Source: an uncultured Clostridia bacterium
GTDB lineage: Bacteria; Bacillota; Clostridia; TANB77; CAG-508
Reading direction: 5' to 3'
Assembly (NCBI GenBank): GCA_934177795.1
Contig: CAKPPS010000021.1
Location: 1 to 24,782, forward strand
DNA length: 24,782 nt
In this document: piece by piece, positions 16,942-24,627 of the stretch
How the letters are laid out: each line of letters begins with the position of its first letter
How positions within the stretch are numbered: position 1 is the stretch's first letter
Made by a program: the position numbers and the translations under genes
The notes under the pieces: generated by a model
What the model saw: only the letters and a program-made list of their open reading frames with translations
Told to the model about the DNA's origin: nothing
Databases searched by the model: none

Positions 16942-17160
16942 TTATTTTTCAACCTTAATCTTTACAAAAACTTCCTCTGCAATTTGAGTCAATCTTTTAT
17001 CACATCTAAGCATTTGTGCTACTATATCTTTTCGTAGTTCATCATTATCTACATTTTCTGTAATATCTAAAAACTTTTGTAATTCGAATAAATATTTTTC
17101 ATTTTTATTTTTCCAACTTGTATTTTCTAAATTTAAGTCTTGACTCTCTTCTTTAAACAT
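16942..17160 (-). CDS. 72-aa hypothetical soluble protein
   Basis: I do not recognise this protein. It starts at an ATG preceded by GAGAGGAGGATATA, a strong ribosome site, and has 72 residues rich in Glu, Asp, Lys and Asn. It is predicted mostly helical, with no membrane span, Cys motif or HTH. It is the first gene of the operon behind the promoter at 17207-17234, and its stop abuts the start of the first half-TauE gene. A role linked to the transporter (regulator or cytoplasmic partner) is a guess from position only. Confidence 0.7.
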   Translation of the reverse strand: MFKEESQDLNLENTSWKNKNEKYLFELQKFLDITENVDNDELRKDIVAQMLRCDKRLTQIAEEVFVKIKVEK

Positions 17161-17206
17161 TATATCCTCCTCTCTATTTTTTATTCATTTTACACGCACA
17201 TTATAT

Positions 17207-17234
17207 ATTATACCTTTACATACAAAAAAGACAA
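17207..17234 (-). promoter_or_regulatory. Promoter of the split-TauE operon
   Basis: Minus strand: TTGTCT (17229-17234), a 16-nt spacer and a perfect TATAAT (17207-17212), 46 nt before the first ATG. The T-run just upstream (about 17224-17233) and a weak stem (GACA/TGTC) may also terminate rarA. Confidence 0.6.
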
Positions 17235-17283
17235 CAATTTTTTATAAAATGTCATCTTTATTATACAAGTATCACTTTTAATG

Positions 17284-18525
17284 TTACAAATCTATATTTT
17301 CATCTTTGTTATAATACTTTGTTCCTATCATTTCATCTGGCAAATATTGTTGCTCTACCCAATGTCCTGGAAAATCATGTGGATATAAATATCCTTGATG
17401 ATATCCTAAACTTTCCATATGCTCTATTGGTGCATTTCTAAGGTGCATTGGTACTTCTCCTGTATTTTTACTTTTTACATCTTGCAACGCATTATTTATT
17501 GCTAAATAAGTTGCATTGGATTTTTTAGATAATGCTACATATACTGCTGCTTCTGATAATATAATTCTTGCTTCTGGCATTCCTACCAAGTGTACTGATT
17601 GTGCCGCAGCGTTTGCTACAACTAGAGCTTGTGGATTAGCCAATCCAACATCTTCTGATGCTGCTATTACAATTCTTCTTGCTAAAAACATCGGATCTTC
17701 TCCTCCTTCCAGAGCTCTTGCTAAATAAAATACAGTTGCATCTGGGTCTGACCCCCTCATTGATTTTATAAATGCACTTATATTATCATAATGTACCTCT
17801 CCATTTTTATCAAATATTGCTTTTTTATCTTGGATACAATTTTTTATTATTTCATCTGTTATATATATACATCCATCAGAATTCATATTTGTTGTAAGAA
17901 CTGCTATTTCTAATCCATTTAATGCTGTTCTCACATCTCCGTTAGCTATAATCGCTAGCTTTCTTAAAGTTTCATCTTCTATTTTTACTTGGTAATCTGC
18001 AAGTCCTTCTTTGTTACTTAAAGCATTTTTTAAAATAGTATAAATATTATCCTCTGTTAGTGGATTCAATTTTATTACCATAGACCTTGAAATCAAAGCT
18101 TTGTTAACTTCAAAATATGGATTTTCTGTAGTAGCACCAATTAATATAATAGTCCCATTTTCAACATAAGGTAATAATGCATCTTGTTGTAATTTGTTAA
18201 ATCTATGAATTTCATCTATAAATAAAATACTTTTTCCTGAAGGATTTAACATGAAATTCTTTGTTTCTTCTATTACTTTTTTTATATCAGCAACACCCGA
18301 AGTTACTGCATTTATTTTATAAAATTTATATTTTGTTGTTTCACTTATTACTCTTGCTAGTGATGTTTTTCCGCACCCAGGAGGTCCAAATAAGATTATA
18401 CTTGATAATCTATCAGCTTTTATTGTTCTGTATAAAATTTTATCTTTGCCCAAAATATGTTCTTGGCCTACATATTCTTCCAAAGTTTTTGGTCTCATTC
18501 TAAACGCTAATGGCTCATTACTCAT
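17284..18525 (-). CDS. rarA: Replication-associated recombination protein RarA (MgsA)
   Basis: AAA+ clamp-loader-like ATPase that acts at stalled replication forks. The 413-aa product starts MSNEPLAFRMRPKTLEEYVG and has Walker A GPPGCGKTS (about 47-55), Walker B ILFIDEIHRF (about 100-109), sensor 1 IGATTENPYFEVN, the Arg finger region LISRS, and the conserved C-terminal tetramerisation part (MRGSDPDATVFYLARALEGG, PMHLRNAP, YPHDFPGHW). I use the ATG at 18525 because GAAGGAGGAG lies immediately upstream; an in-frame TTG at 18540 would overlap this RBS. It is third after the HD gene and ruvA, 77 nt after ruvA. In many genomes ruvA is followed by ruvB; here this related AAA+ protein occupies the slot. 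Confidence 0.95.
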   Translation of the reverse strand: MSNEPLAFRMRPKTLEEYVGQEHILGKDKILYRTIKADRLSSIILFGPPGCGKTSLARVISETTKYKFYKINAVTSGVADIKKVIEETKNFMLNPSGKSILFIDEIHRFNKLQQDALLPYVENGTIILIGATTENPYFEVNKALISRSMVIKLNPLTEDNIYTILKNALSNKEGLADYQVKIEDETLRKLAIIANGDVRTALNGLEIAVLTTNMNSDGCIYITDEIIKNCIQDKKAIFDKNGEVHYDNISAFIKSMRGSDPDATVFYLARALEGGEDPMFLARRIVIAASEDVGLANPQALVVANAAAQSVHLVGMPEARIILSEAAVYVALSKKSNATYLAINNALQDVKSKNTGEVPMHLRNAPIEHMESLGYHQGYLYPHDFPGHWVEQQYLPDEMIGTKYYNKDENIDL

Positions 18526-18602
18526 AATCTCCTCCTTCAAATCTTTTCCATTTTGTGAATAATATTTTATATTTTTTTATTTATTTACTGTCATTTCATC
18601 TG

Positions 18603-19241
18603 CTAATTTGCTAATAATACTAATCCTTTTTTTATCAAATCTTCTGTTGTCATATTTTCTTTATCTATTTGTGCAAAAACCTTTTCTATATCCTTTTTAT
18701 TATATCCTAATACTTGCAATGCTGCTATTGCTTCTTGTATTTTTTTATCATTTTCAAGTGCCTTTTTTACTTTTAAATTTGTTTCCATTTTCGTATTATT
18801 AGAAGTATTTGCTTCTGTTAATTCTTGAATTTGTTGTTCTTTCTTTATCTTATCTTTTAATTCTAGTATAATCCTTTTAGCTGATTTAGGACCAATTCCA
18901 GGAATTGAAGTTAATACATTAATATCTTCTGATATGACTGCTAAAACAAAATCTGATGGTGTACATACTGCTAACATTGCTAATGCTGTTTTTGCTCCAA
19001 CTCCACTTACAGATAATAATAATTCAAACATTCTTAATTCTTCATTTGTCTTAAAGCCAAATATGCTTATATCATCTTCCCTTACTCTGTAATATGTATA
19101 TACTTTTATAACCTCTCCTATATTGCCTATTTGGTTGATTGCTGTTGCTGACATAAATACTTTATATCCCAAACCACCTACATCAATAACAACATAATCT
19201 ATTAATTTCATTTCTAATGTTCCTTTTATATATGCTAACAT
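18603..19241 (-). CDS. ruvA: Holliday junction DNA helicase subunit RuvA
   Basis: Tetrameric Holliday-junction binding protein that loads the RuvB motor. At 212 aa it is of usual length. It starts MLAYIKGTLEMK. Domain I has VGGLGYKVFMS. Domain II has two helix-hairpin-helix motifs, SVSGVGAKTALAML (77-90) and SIPGIGPKSAKRIILEL (112-128). A linker at about 130-165 leads to the RuvB-binding domain III (AIAALQVLGYNKKDIEKV, 171-188). AAAGGAAGG precedes the ATG. It lies 29 nt after the HD gene, so both are probably co-transcribed. ruvB is not in the window, nor is ruvC. Confidence 0.96.
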   Translation of the reverse strand: MLAYIKGTLEMKLIDYVVIDVGGLGYKVFMSATAINQIGNIGEVIKVYTYYRVREDDISIFGFKTNEELRMFELLLSVSGVGAKTALAMLAVCTPSDFVLAVISEDINVLTSIPGIGPKSAKRIILELKDKIKKEQQIQELTEANTSNNTKMETNLKVKKALENDKKIQEAIAALQVLGYNKKDIEKVFAQIDKENMTTEDLIKKGLVLLAN

Positions 19242-19270
19242 TTTGATTCCTTCCTTTAATTTATCTTATT

Positions 19271-19825
19271 TTATGTATTATACAAATATGTTGCTTCTAA
19301 ATCTGCTTCAAAAGTTAATAATGCTATTGGATATTTTGTATAAGTTGCTCCTATTGCATTATATAATTCTTTTGGCTCTGTATATCCCATGTGCCAACGG
19401 ATAGCATATTTTTCTTCTGGAGTTAATTTAATATATTCTGTTATCATCATTACTGACTTTTCTCCGTGTCCATAAGGGATTGTATCTTCAACTGTATAAT
19501 ATGGTACTTTTTCCCATACTCCTAATGAATTCTTTGCGTTTCTATAATCAATTTTATAAAAATTAGTTTTACAGATATCATGTAATAATGCAATAATTAT
19601 TATTGATTCATCTCCTATTGTTATTCCTTTTATATTATTTTGTACTTTATGTTTCAATATTTCATATACTTTTAAACTATGCTCTACTAACCCTCCTTCA
19701 TGGTTACCATGAAATCTTGTACTTGCAGGTGCTGTAAAAAAATCTGATTTTTCTAAAAAATTTATAAGTTCATCTATCCCTTCTCTGTTTACTGTTCTTA
19801 ATAATTCTAAAAATTGTTCTTTCAT
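19271..19825 (-). CDS. HD-domain phosphohydrolase-like protein
   Basis: Predicted metal-dependent phosphohydrolase of the HD superfamily; substrate unknown. The 184-aa product has H49 in GGLVEHSLKVYEIL, the HD pair in ALLHDICK (H82, D83), H120 in YGHGEKS and H145 in IRWHMGY, the pattern of an active HD domain. Similar stand-alone proteins are often listed beside YhaM-type 3'-5' exonucleases, but no OB-fold part is present here. I use the ATG at 19825 because TGGAGG stands just before it; the frame also has a GTG at 19837 that overlaps the RBS. It is the first gene of the HD-ruvA-rarA unit, with a promoter at 19866-19894. Confidence 0.85.
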   Translation of the reverse strand: MKEQFLELLRTVNREGIDELINFLEKSDFFTAPASTRFHGNHEGGLVEHSLKVYEILKHKVQNNIKGITIGDESIIIIALLHDICKTNFYKIDYRNAKNSLGVWEKVPYYTVEDTIPYGHGEKSVMMITEYIKLTPEEKYAIRWHMGYTEPKELYNAIGATYTKYPIALLTFEADLEATYLYNT

Positions 19826-19865
19826 TTTTTCCTCCACTTATATATAATCTTTATTATTTTTTCAT

Positions 19866-19894
19866 ATTATATAAGTATTATTTTTAAAAGTCAA
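19866..19894 (-). promoter_or_regulatory. Sigma-A promoter of the HD-ruvA-rarA unit
   Basis: Minus strand: TTGACT (19889-19894), a 17-nt spacer and a perfect TATAAT (19866-19871), about 40 nt before the start codon. This is the best promoter in the window. No LexA box was recognised in it. Confidence 0.75.
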
Positions 19895-20013
19895 GTTTTT
19901 GCAAACTTTTGTTTTTGTTGCTATTTATCATTTTTAATTATTTTCATTATAAAAAAATAGTTAATTAGTTATTATCATTACAAGCTTTGTAATTTCACAT
20001 TTTATAAAGCCTG

Positions 20014-20051
20014 TTGTAAATATTTCTTATAACATGCTAAAATATATGTTA
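20014..20051 (+). promoter_or_regulatory. Probable promoter of the two-stop gene
   Basis: TTGTAA (20014-20019), 18 nt, then TAAAAT (20038-20043). A small inverted repeat, TAACAT (20030-20035) and ATGTTA (20046-20051), spans the -10 element and may be an operator. Confidence 0.4.
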
Positions 20052-20074
20052 ACAACTAATAGGAGGAAAGCATT

Positions 20075-20557
20075 ATGAATAAAAAAATACAATATAAACA
20101 ATTAGCATAAAAAGCAATTCGGAAAGCTTTTGAGGAGAAAGAACTATCTTTACTATCCATTAATTTACAAATTGTAGAATTAATGGATAGTGATTTTTAC
20201 AATAGCAAAAATGAATTTAGAGAGTTCTTAAATACCCTCTGTCCTTTCTTTTAAGAAATTGATACAAAATCCAACTTGCCTATTCTTTTAAAAGCTTTGG
20301 AAAATGCATATACTGAAAAGTATAAAAATTTAGAGAAAGAAAATTTAAAGCCAACACAAGTCGCATTTACTATTTGGGGAATGGAAACATTTTATAGTTG
20401 TACTTGGATAATAAATGACTTACAGGAAAGAATGAAAAATTTTTCGATGGGAACATATTTAGTTGCTCAATTATATGTTATTCCTGCAGTTCATAATTGC
20501 ATTTTAAAACCTAGAATATTTATAGAATATTGTAAGGAACAGAATAAGGCTTTTTAA
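20075..20557 (+). pseudogene. Gene of unknown family with two in-frame TAA codons
   Basis: I do not recognise the family. A strong RBS (AGGAGGAAAG) precedes the ATG at 20075. One frame of 161 codons runs to TAA at 20557 but carries TAA at codon 12 (20108-20110) and codon 60 (20252-20254). Apart from these two codons there is no shift of frame, and the protein-like character continues throughout (mid part ELSLLSINLQIVELMDSDFY; end part FTIWGMETFYSCTWIINDLQ). Each stop could come from a single C-to-T change of CAA (Gln). A proper terminator follows at 20567. The simplest reading is a recent nonsense pseudogene. The last 93 codons could still be expressed from an internal start, but no RBS was seen. 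No membrane span or signal peptide is evident. Confidence 0.75.
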
Positions 20558-20566
20558 CTTTTTTAA

Positions 20567-20600
20567 GCACAAAAACTTAATTAGTTTTTGTGCCTTTTTT
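20567..20600 (+). terminator. Terminator of the two-stop gene
   Basis: GCACAAAAACT (20567-20577) and AGTTTTTGTGC (20583-20593) form an 11-bp stem with a 5-nt loop, followed by a T-run. Confidence 0.88.
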
Positions 20601-20644
20601 CTATAAAGTATAAGATAAAAATAGATGATAATTCTTAACGAATT

Positions 20645-20868
20645 GCTCCCCTCTCATACCACCAGCGGTTTTCACAAGTAGCGTTTCAATTTATATTAAA
20701 TATGAACTTTTTCATATTTGCTATTCTAAAATAATTAACCCAACCTCTAACAATCAAGTTTTTATACATCGAACCATGATTTTGATAAACACTTCCTCCT
20801 CATGCTGGATAGCCTGTGCTTCTCTAAACAGACTTCCACCAATTAACTAAGTAATATGCCTATCGTAC
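20645..20868 (-). mobile_element. Group IIC intron remnant with the RT gene deleted
   Basis: Read on the minus strand it begins GTACGATAGGCAT at 20868 (the GTGYG start with G to A) and follows the intron at 1-923 for about 115 nt, ending in AAAACTTGAT. It then jumps to the last codons of the RT maturase domain (VRGWVNYFRIANMKKF, stop at 20687). After that, GAAAACCGC and GGTGGTATGAGAGG look like the two arms of a class C domain V whose middle is lost. The sequence TTGTTAGAGGTTGG at the junction also occurs at bases 1-14 in the other copy. It lies just after the terminator at 20873-20911. It cannot encode a protein and is probably dead. The exact 3' end (near 20640) is uncertain. Confidence 0.82.
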
Positions 20869-20872
20869 GTTT

Positions 20873-20911
20873 AAAAGGACTTTGAAATATCTATAATCTC
20901 AAAGTCCTTTT
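20873..20911 (-). terminator. Terminator of the Ig-like surface protein gene
   Basis: AAAAGGACTTTGA (20873-20885) and TCAAAGTCCTTTT (20899-20911) are a perfect 13-bp stem with a 13-nt loop. It lies between the stop at 20918 and the intron remnant's 5' end at 20868, repeating the terminator-intron arrangement at 923-956. Confidence 0.88.
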
Positions 20912-20917
20912 ATTATT

Positions 20918-21562
20918 CTATTTAATACCTTTATAATTTTTATATTTCTTATACATAATCATTAATATTACAACCATTATAATTATTCCAATAATCATTT
21001 TTGTAAGTGCAGTTGTAGAATCATTTTTTGTTGTTGAACTATCTGAGCCACTTGAGTTTGTTAGTTCACTTGTAGAATCACTTTTTGTTGTTGAACTATC
21101 TGAGTCACTTGAGTTTGTTAGTTCACTTGAATTTCCAGAATTTTCTGTATTTGATATTACATTTACTTCGTAATTAGCTGTTTCGTTATTGTATTTAGCA
21201 AATATGGTAGTTTTTCCTTCTGCAACGCCAGTAACCTTTCCATTATTATCTACAGTGGCAATTCTATTATTACTACTTATCCATGTTACTTCACTTAAAT
21301 TAGCTTCATCAACAAAACTGCCAAGGCTATCATAATTATTACCTGCCAACACATCATTTCCATGTGTAATAACTGCATATAATTGTAATGTTTTTTCCAC
21401 CTCAAAATCTTTTACATCATCATATCTCATTTTGTCGCCTACAGCGTAATTATTGGATGTTATCATAAGTTCTGGTAATGTTACAGCATAAGAATTTATA
21501 TTAAATGTTAAAATCTTCATTAAAATCACTAATAATAAACAAATAATTTTTTTACATTTCAT
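20918..21562 (-). CDS. Membrane-anchored protein with a BIG2 (Ig-like) domain
   Basis: Predicted surface protein; ligand unknown. The 214-aa product has an N-terminal signal peptide (about 1-26, ending near NSYA), a short unassigned part, a BIG2-type Ig-like domain at about 91-135 (VTWISSNNRIATVDNNGKVT, then GVAEGKTTIFA), a Ser/Thr/Asp-rich stalk made of two 19-residue repeats (146-183), and a C-terminal membrane span (about 189-204) with a basic tail (KKYKNYKGIK). There is no LPxTG motif; it seems held by the span itself. The ATG has AAAAGGGG upstream. It is monocistronic with its own terminator, inside the decaying accessory zone, and shows no damage. Confidence 0.82.
   Translation of the reverse strand: MKCKKIICLLLVILMKILTFNINSYAVTLPELMITSNNYAVGDKMRYDDVKDFEVEKTLQLYAVITHGNDVLAGNNYDSLGSFVDEANLSEVTWISSNNRIATVDNNGKVTGVAEGKTTIFAKYNNETANYEVNVISNTENSGNSSELTNSSDSDSSTTKSDSTSELTNSSGSDSSTTKNDSTTALTKMIIGIIIMVVILMIMYKKYKNYKGIK
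21014..21127 (-). repeat. Two tandem 57-bp repeats in the stalk of the Ig-like protein
   Basis: Units at 21071-21127 and 21014-21070 encode SELTNSSDSDSSTTKSDST and SELTNSSGSDSSTTKNDST and are nearly identical as DNA. The in-frame length suggests the stalk can grow or shrink by recombination. Confidence 0.85.
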
Positions 21563-21737
21563 AACTAAAACCCCTTTTTTATTTAACTTTTGTTTTTTAC
21601 ATATTACTACATCATTATGTTTATCACAAATTCACAAAAAATACAAGTATTTTAAAAAGCTTTTTCTCAATTTATTGAAAGGTTTTTAAATTAAGATTTA
21701 ATATACTAAAAAATAATTAGTTTTAGGGAGTTTTATT

Positions 21738-21896
21738 ATGGATTTTACAGATTTAATTGCAGTTAAAATAAAAGAATTAATGAAAGAAAAGAATATTTCT
21801 ATTTATAAATTAAAATTCTTAACATGTGTATATACTTCTACTATATCTCAATTTTTATCAAGTAATGCAATCTTATACAAAAAAGATTATTCATGA
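21738..21896 (+). pseudogene. XRE-type regulator fragment
   Basis: The 52-codon frame starts at an ATG with TAGGGAG upstream. It encodes MDFTDLIAVKIKELMKEKN, then ISIYKLKFLTCVYTSTISQF, which fits the first half of a small Cro/CI-type HTH protein (helices 1-3). After about residue 42 the pattern breaks off into unrelated residues and a TGA, and the usual second half of the domain is missing. The cinA remnant starts right behind. I read the pair as a deletion product. Confidence 0.6.
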
Positions 21897-21924
21897 TGGA
21901 ATATTATCAAGAGTAAAAGATATT

Positions 21925-22287
21925 ATGCCAAAAATCGAAAAAAAATACTGCGATAGAAACCACCTTGAAAAGCAAATTGCAACTATTATAAAAAGATTTT
22001 CTAAGTCTGGATATACTATTTCCGCAATGGAAAGCTGCACAGGCGGTGGCTTAGCAAATGCTGTAAAAAGTACCTCTAACTCAGATGTAGGAATAGGCAT
22101 AACCGGACAACTCGGAAGAATCGATCCAAGAAATATAGGTATTGAAAATAACAAAGCTTGGTATGCTATAAGAAATTCAGTCAAAGATATTTGGGCAGAA
22201 ATCATTTTTAATATGGAAGATTACTCAACATCAAAGAAAAAAGAAATTATTATTAAGGAAATTATTGAAGATTTATACCGTTGGTAA
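21925..22287 (+). pseudogene. CinA C-terminal-domain family protein with internal deletion
   Basis: Intact relatives are short clostridial CinA-family proteins (nicotinamide-nucleotide amidase-like fold) of about 160 residues. Here the start KQIATIIKRFSKSGYTIS, then AMESCTGGGLANAV is clear, and the end GIGITGQLGRIDPRN is clear, but about 60 residues normally between them (the segment with the SNE/AYSN-type motif) are missing, without a change of frame. The frame stays open upstream to at least 21826, with no convincing RBS for the ATG at 21925. I consider it inactive, since the deleted part forms the core of the active site. It overlaps no other gene and ends before the terminator at 22314. 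Confidence 0.68.
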
Positions 22288-22313
22288 CAAAAAATCATAA
22301 AAACACAATTAAT

Positions 22314-22355
22314 AAAAAAACTAGGCAAGTAAAGTATTATTTGTCTAGTTTTTTT
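22314..22355. terminator. Bidirectional terminator
   Basis: AAAAAAACTAGGCAA (22314-22328) and TTGTCTAGTTTTTTT (22341-22355) pair over 15 bp with one G-U and a 12-nt loop. It ends the cinA remnant (+) and probably also dapF-dapL (-). The 120 bp between it and the dapL stop hold only a weak 8-bp hairpin near 22431-22450. Confidence 0.8.
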
Positions 22356-22479
22356 ATTAAGTTACAATAATATTTAAAATAGTATAATATTATATAATCA
22401 TAGAATCCCAAATAAGAATTCAATAGGCTCACGATGTTTCCATCATGATTATTTTTATATTTACTAACTTATCTTCACA

Positions 22480-23724
22480 TTAATCCTTAATGAGATTCCA
22501 TTTCTTTATTCTTTCAATTGCTTTTAATGTATTTTCTTTTGTTCCAAAGGCTGTTAACCTAAAATATCCTTCCCCATGAGGTCCAAACCCACTTCCTGGT
22601 GTTCCTACTATATTAACCTCTTCTAAAAGTTTATCAAAAAATTGCCATGATGTAATTCCATCTGGTACTTTTAACCAAATATAAGGCGAATTAACTGCTC
22701 CATAAACTGTAAATCCTGCTTCTTCTAGCCCTTCTTTTATTATTTTTGCATTTTGTTTATAATAATTTATATTTTCTTGTATTTGTTTTTTTCCTTCTTC
22801 TGTATAAGTTGCTTCTGCTGCTTTTTGTACTACATAAGATACTCCATTAAATTTTGTACATGTTCTTCTATTCCATAATTTATTTAATTCTACACTCTCT
22901 CCATTTTTTGTATATCCTTTTACTGTCTTAGGTATGACTACATAAGCACATCTAATTCCCGTAAATCCTGCTGTTTTAGAATAGCTTTTAAATTCTATTG
23001 CAACATCTTTTGCACCTTCTATTTCATATATAGTATGAGGTATATTTTTCTCTTCTATAAATGCTTCATATGCTGCATCATATAAAATAATGCTATTATT
23101 TTCTTTCGCATAATCTACCCATACTTTTAAATCTTCTTTAGTTAGTACTGTTCCTGTAGGATTATTAGGAAAACATAAATATATTAAATCTACTTTTTCT
23201 TTAGGTAACTCTGGTTTGAAATCATTCTTTGCAGTTACTGGTAAATATACTATATTTTCATATTTTCCTTCATTTTCATTAAATTTTCCACTTCTTCCTG
23301 ACATAACATTAGTATCTAAATATACTGGGTATACTGGGTCTGTAATTGCAACTTTATTATCTTGAGCAAATATATCTACAATATTACCACAATCACATTT
23401 TGCACCATCTGATACAAAAATTTCATCTTCTGCAATAGCTATTCCTCTATTTTTGTAATCATTTTCTGCTATAGCTTTCCTTAAAAATTCATACCCTTGC
23501 TCTGGACCATAACCTTTAAATCCATTTTCTGTTCCAATTTCATCTACAGCTTTATGCATTGCTTCTAAACAGGCCGGTACGATAGGTTTTGTTACATCTC
23601 CTATTCCCAATTTTATAATTTCCTTTTCAGGATATTTTTCACTATATTCCTTTACTTTTTTTGCTATTGTAGAAAATAAATAACTATCTTGCAATTCTAA
23701 AAAATTTTCATTTATATAACTCAT
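22480..23724 (-). CDS. dapL: LL-diaminopimelate aminotransferase DapL
   Basis: PLP enzyme that converts tetrahydrodipicolinate and glutamate directly to LL-diaminopimelate, bypassing the DapD/DapC/DapE steps. At 414 aa it is of usual length. Visible are MSYINENFLELQDSYLFSTI (family start), IKLGIGDVTKPIVPA, the substrate region GYGPEQGYEFLRKAIAENDY, SDGAKCDCGNI, CFPNNPTGTVL (185-194), YDAAYEAFI and the PLP lysine K250 in SYSKTAGFTGIR, ending with a Gly-rich TPGSGFGPHGEGYFRLTAFG segment. AAAGGAGAG stands before the ATG. It lies 18 nt after dapF, whose product takes the next step, so this is a two-gene operon. Confidence 0.97.
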   Translation of the reverse strand: MSYINENFLELQDSYLFSTIAKKVKEYSEKYPEKEIIKLGIGDVTKPIVPACLEAMHKAVDEIGTENGFKGYGPEQGYEFLRKAIAENDYKNRGIAIAEDEIFVSDGAKCDCGNIVDIFAQDNKVAITDPVYPVYLDTNVMSGRSGKFNENEGKYENIVYLPVTAKNDFKPELPKEKVDLIYLCFPNNPTGTVLTKEDLKVWVDYAKENNSIILYDAAYEAFIEEKNIPHTIYEIEGAKDVAIEFKSYSKTAGFTGIRCAYVVIPKTVKGYTKNGESVELNKLWNRRTCTKFNGVSYVVQKAAEATYTEEGKKQIQENINYYKQNAKIIKEGLEEAGFTVYGAVNSPYIWLKVPDGITSWQFFDKLLEEVNIVGTPGSGFGPHGEGYFRLTAFGTKENTLKAIERIKKWNLIKD

Positions 23725-23742
23725 ACTTAACTCTCCTTTATT

Positions 23743-24585
23743 TTATATTTTTTCTAATAATTCTCCTTCAAAAACTGTCACCGCCGGACCTGTCATATAT
23801 ACATGATTATCTTCTTGATTCCATTCTATTTCTAGGAATCCTCCTAATAACTCTACTTTAACTTTTCTATTAGTAAGATTATTCAATATACATGCTACTA
23901 CAGATGCACATGCTCCTGTACCACAAGCTAATGTCTCTCCAGCTCCTCTCTCCCACACTCTCATTTTTATATTATCTTTATCAAGTATTTCAATGAATTC
24001 TACATTAGTTTTATTTGGAAATTTACTATCTATTTCTATTACCTCTCCATATTTTTTTACATCAAAACTTTTCACATCTTCTACTAATGTAATAGCATGT
24101 GGATTTCCCATGGATACTGCTGTAAACTTAAATTCTTTATCAATCGCTTTTATTTTTAGATTTTTAACTATTTTTTCTTCTGATATCACTGGAATATTTT
24201 TTGGTTCTAATATTGGTTCTCCCATATCTACTCTTACTGATTCAACTTTTCCTTCTTTTATATTAAAATTTAATACTTTTATTCCTGCTAATGTTTCTAT
24301 TCTAACTTCTGTTTTATCTGTCATTCCTTTATCGTATACAAATTTCCCGACACATCTAATTCCATTTCCGCACATTTCCGCTTCACTTCCGTCTGAATTA
24401 AACATTCTCATTTTAAAGTCTGCAATATCACTTTTGCAAATTAATATCAATCCATCTGATCCAATTCCAAAGTTTCTATTGCTAACAAATTGAGCTAGTA
24501 ATGATTCATTTTCTATATTTTGATGAATAGCATCCATATAGACATAATCATTTCCTAGCCCATGCATTTTTGTAAATTTAATCAT
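23743..24585 (-). CDS. dapF: Diaminopimelate epimerase DapF
   Basis: Cofactor-free racemase turning LL- into meso-diaminopimelate for lysine and peptidoglycan. At 280 aa it is of usual length. It starts MIKFTKMHGLGNDYVYMDA. The two catalytic Cys sit in MCGNGIRC (C72) and LACGTGACAS (C221), with FNSDGSEAEMCGNG and WERGAGETLACGTGA as family signatures. GAGAGGTGAAG precedes the ATG. The promoter at 24628-24657 lies upstream. Together with dapL it gives the cell the aminotransferase variant of the DAP pathway. Confidence 0.98.
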   Translation of the reverse strand: MIKFTKMHGLGNDYVYMDAIHQNIENESLLAQFVSNRNFGIGSDGLILICKSDIADFKMRMFNSDGSEAEMCGNGIRCVGKFVYDKGMTDKTEVRIETLAGIKVLNFNIKEGKVESVRVDMGEPILEPKNIPVISEEKIVKNLKIKAIDKEFKFTAVSMGNPHAITLVEDVKSFDVKKYGEVIEIDSKFPNKTNVEFIEILDKDNIKMRVWERGAGETLACGTGACASVVACILNNLTNRKVKVELLGGFLEIEWNQEDNHVYMTGPAVTVFEGELLEKI

Positions 24586-24627
24586 TTTTCTTCACCTCTC
24601 TAAGGTATTAATATATAGAATAATATA

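Noticed and set aside
20075..20557. Alternative genetic code reading TAA as Gln
   Set aside because: Many intact genes in the window end normally at TAA, so TAA is a stop here; nonsense decay is simpler.
21891..22205. Minus-strand frame of 104 codons
   Set aside because: It is antisense to the cinA remnant, which shows the ESCTGG motif on the plus strand.
22431..22450. Small hairpin TCACGATG/CATCATGA after dapL
   Set aside because: It is an 8-bp stem with a wobble and no T-tract; the strong terminator at 22314-22355 already explains the end of both units.
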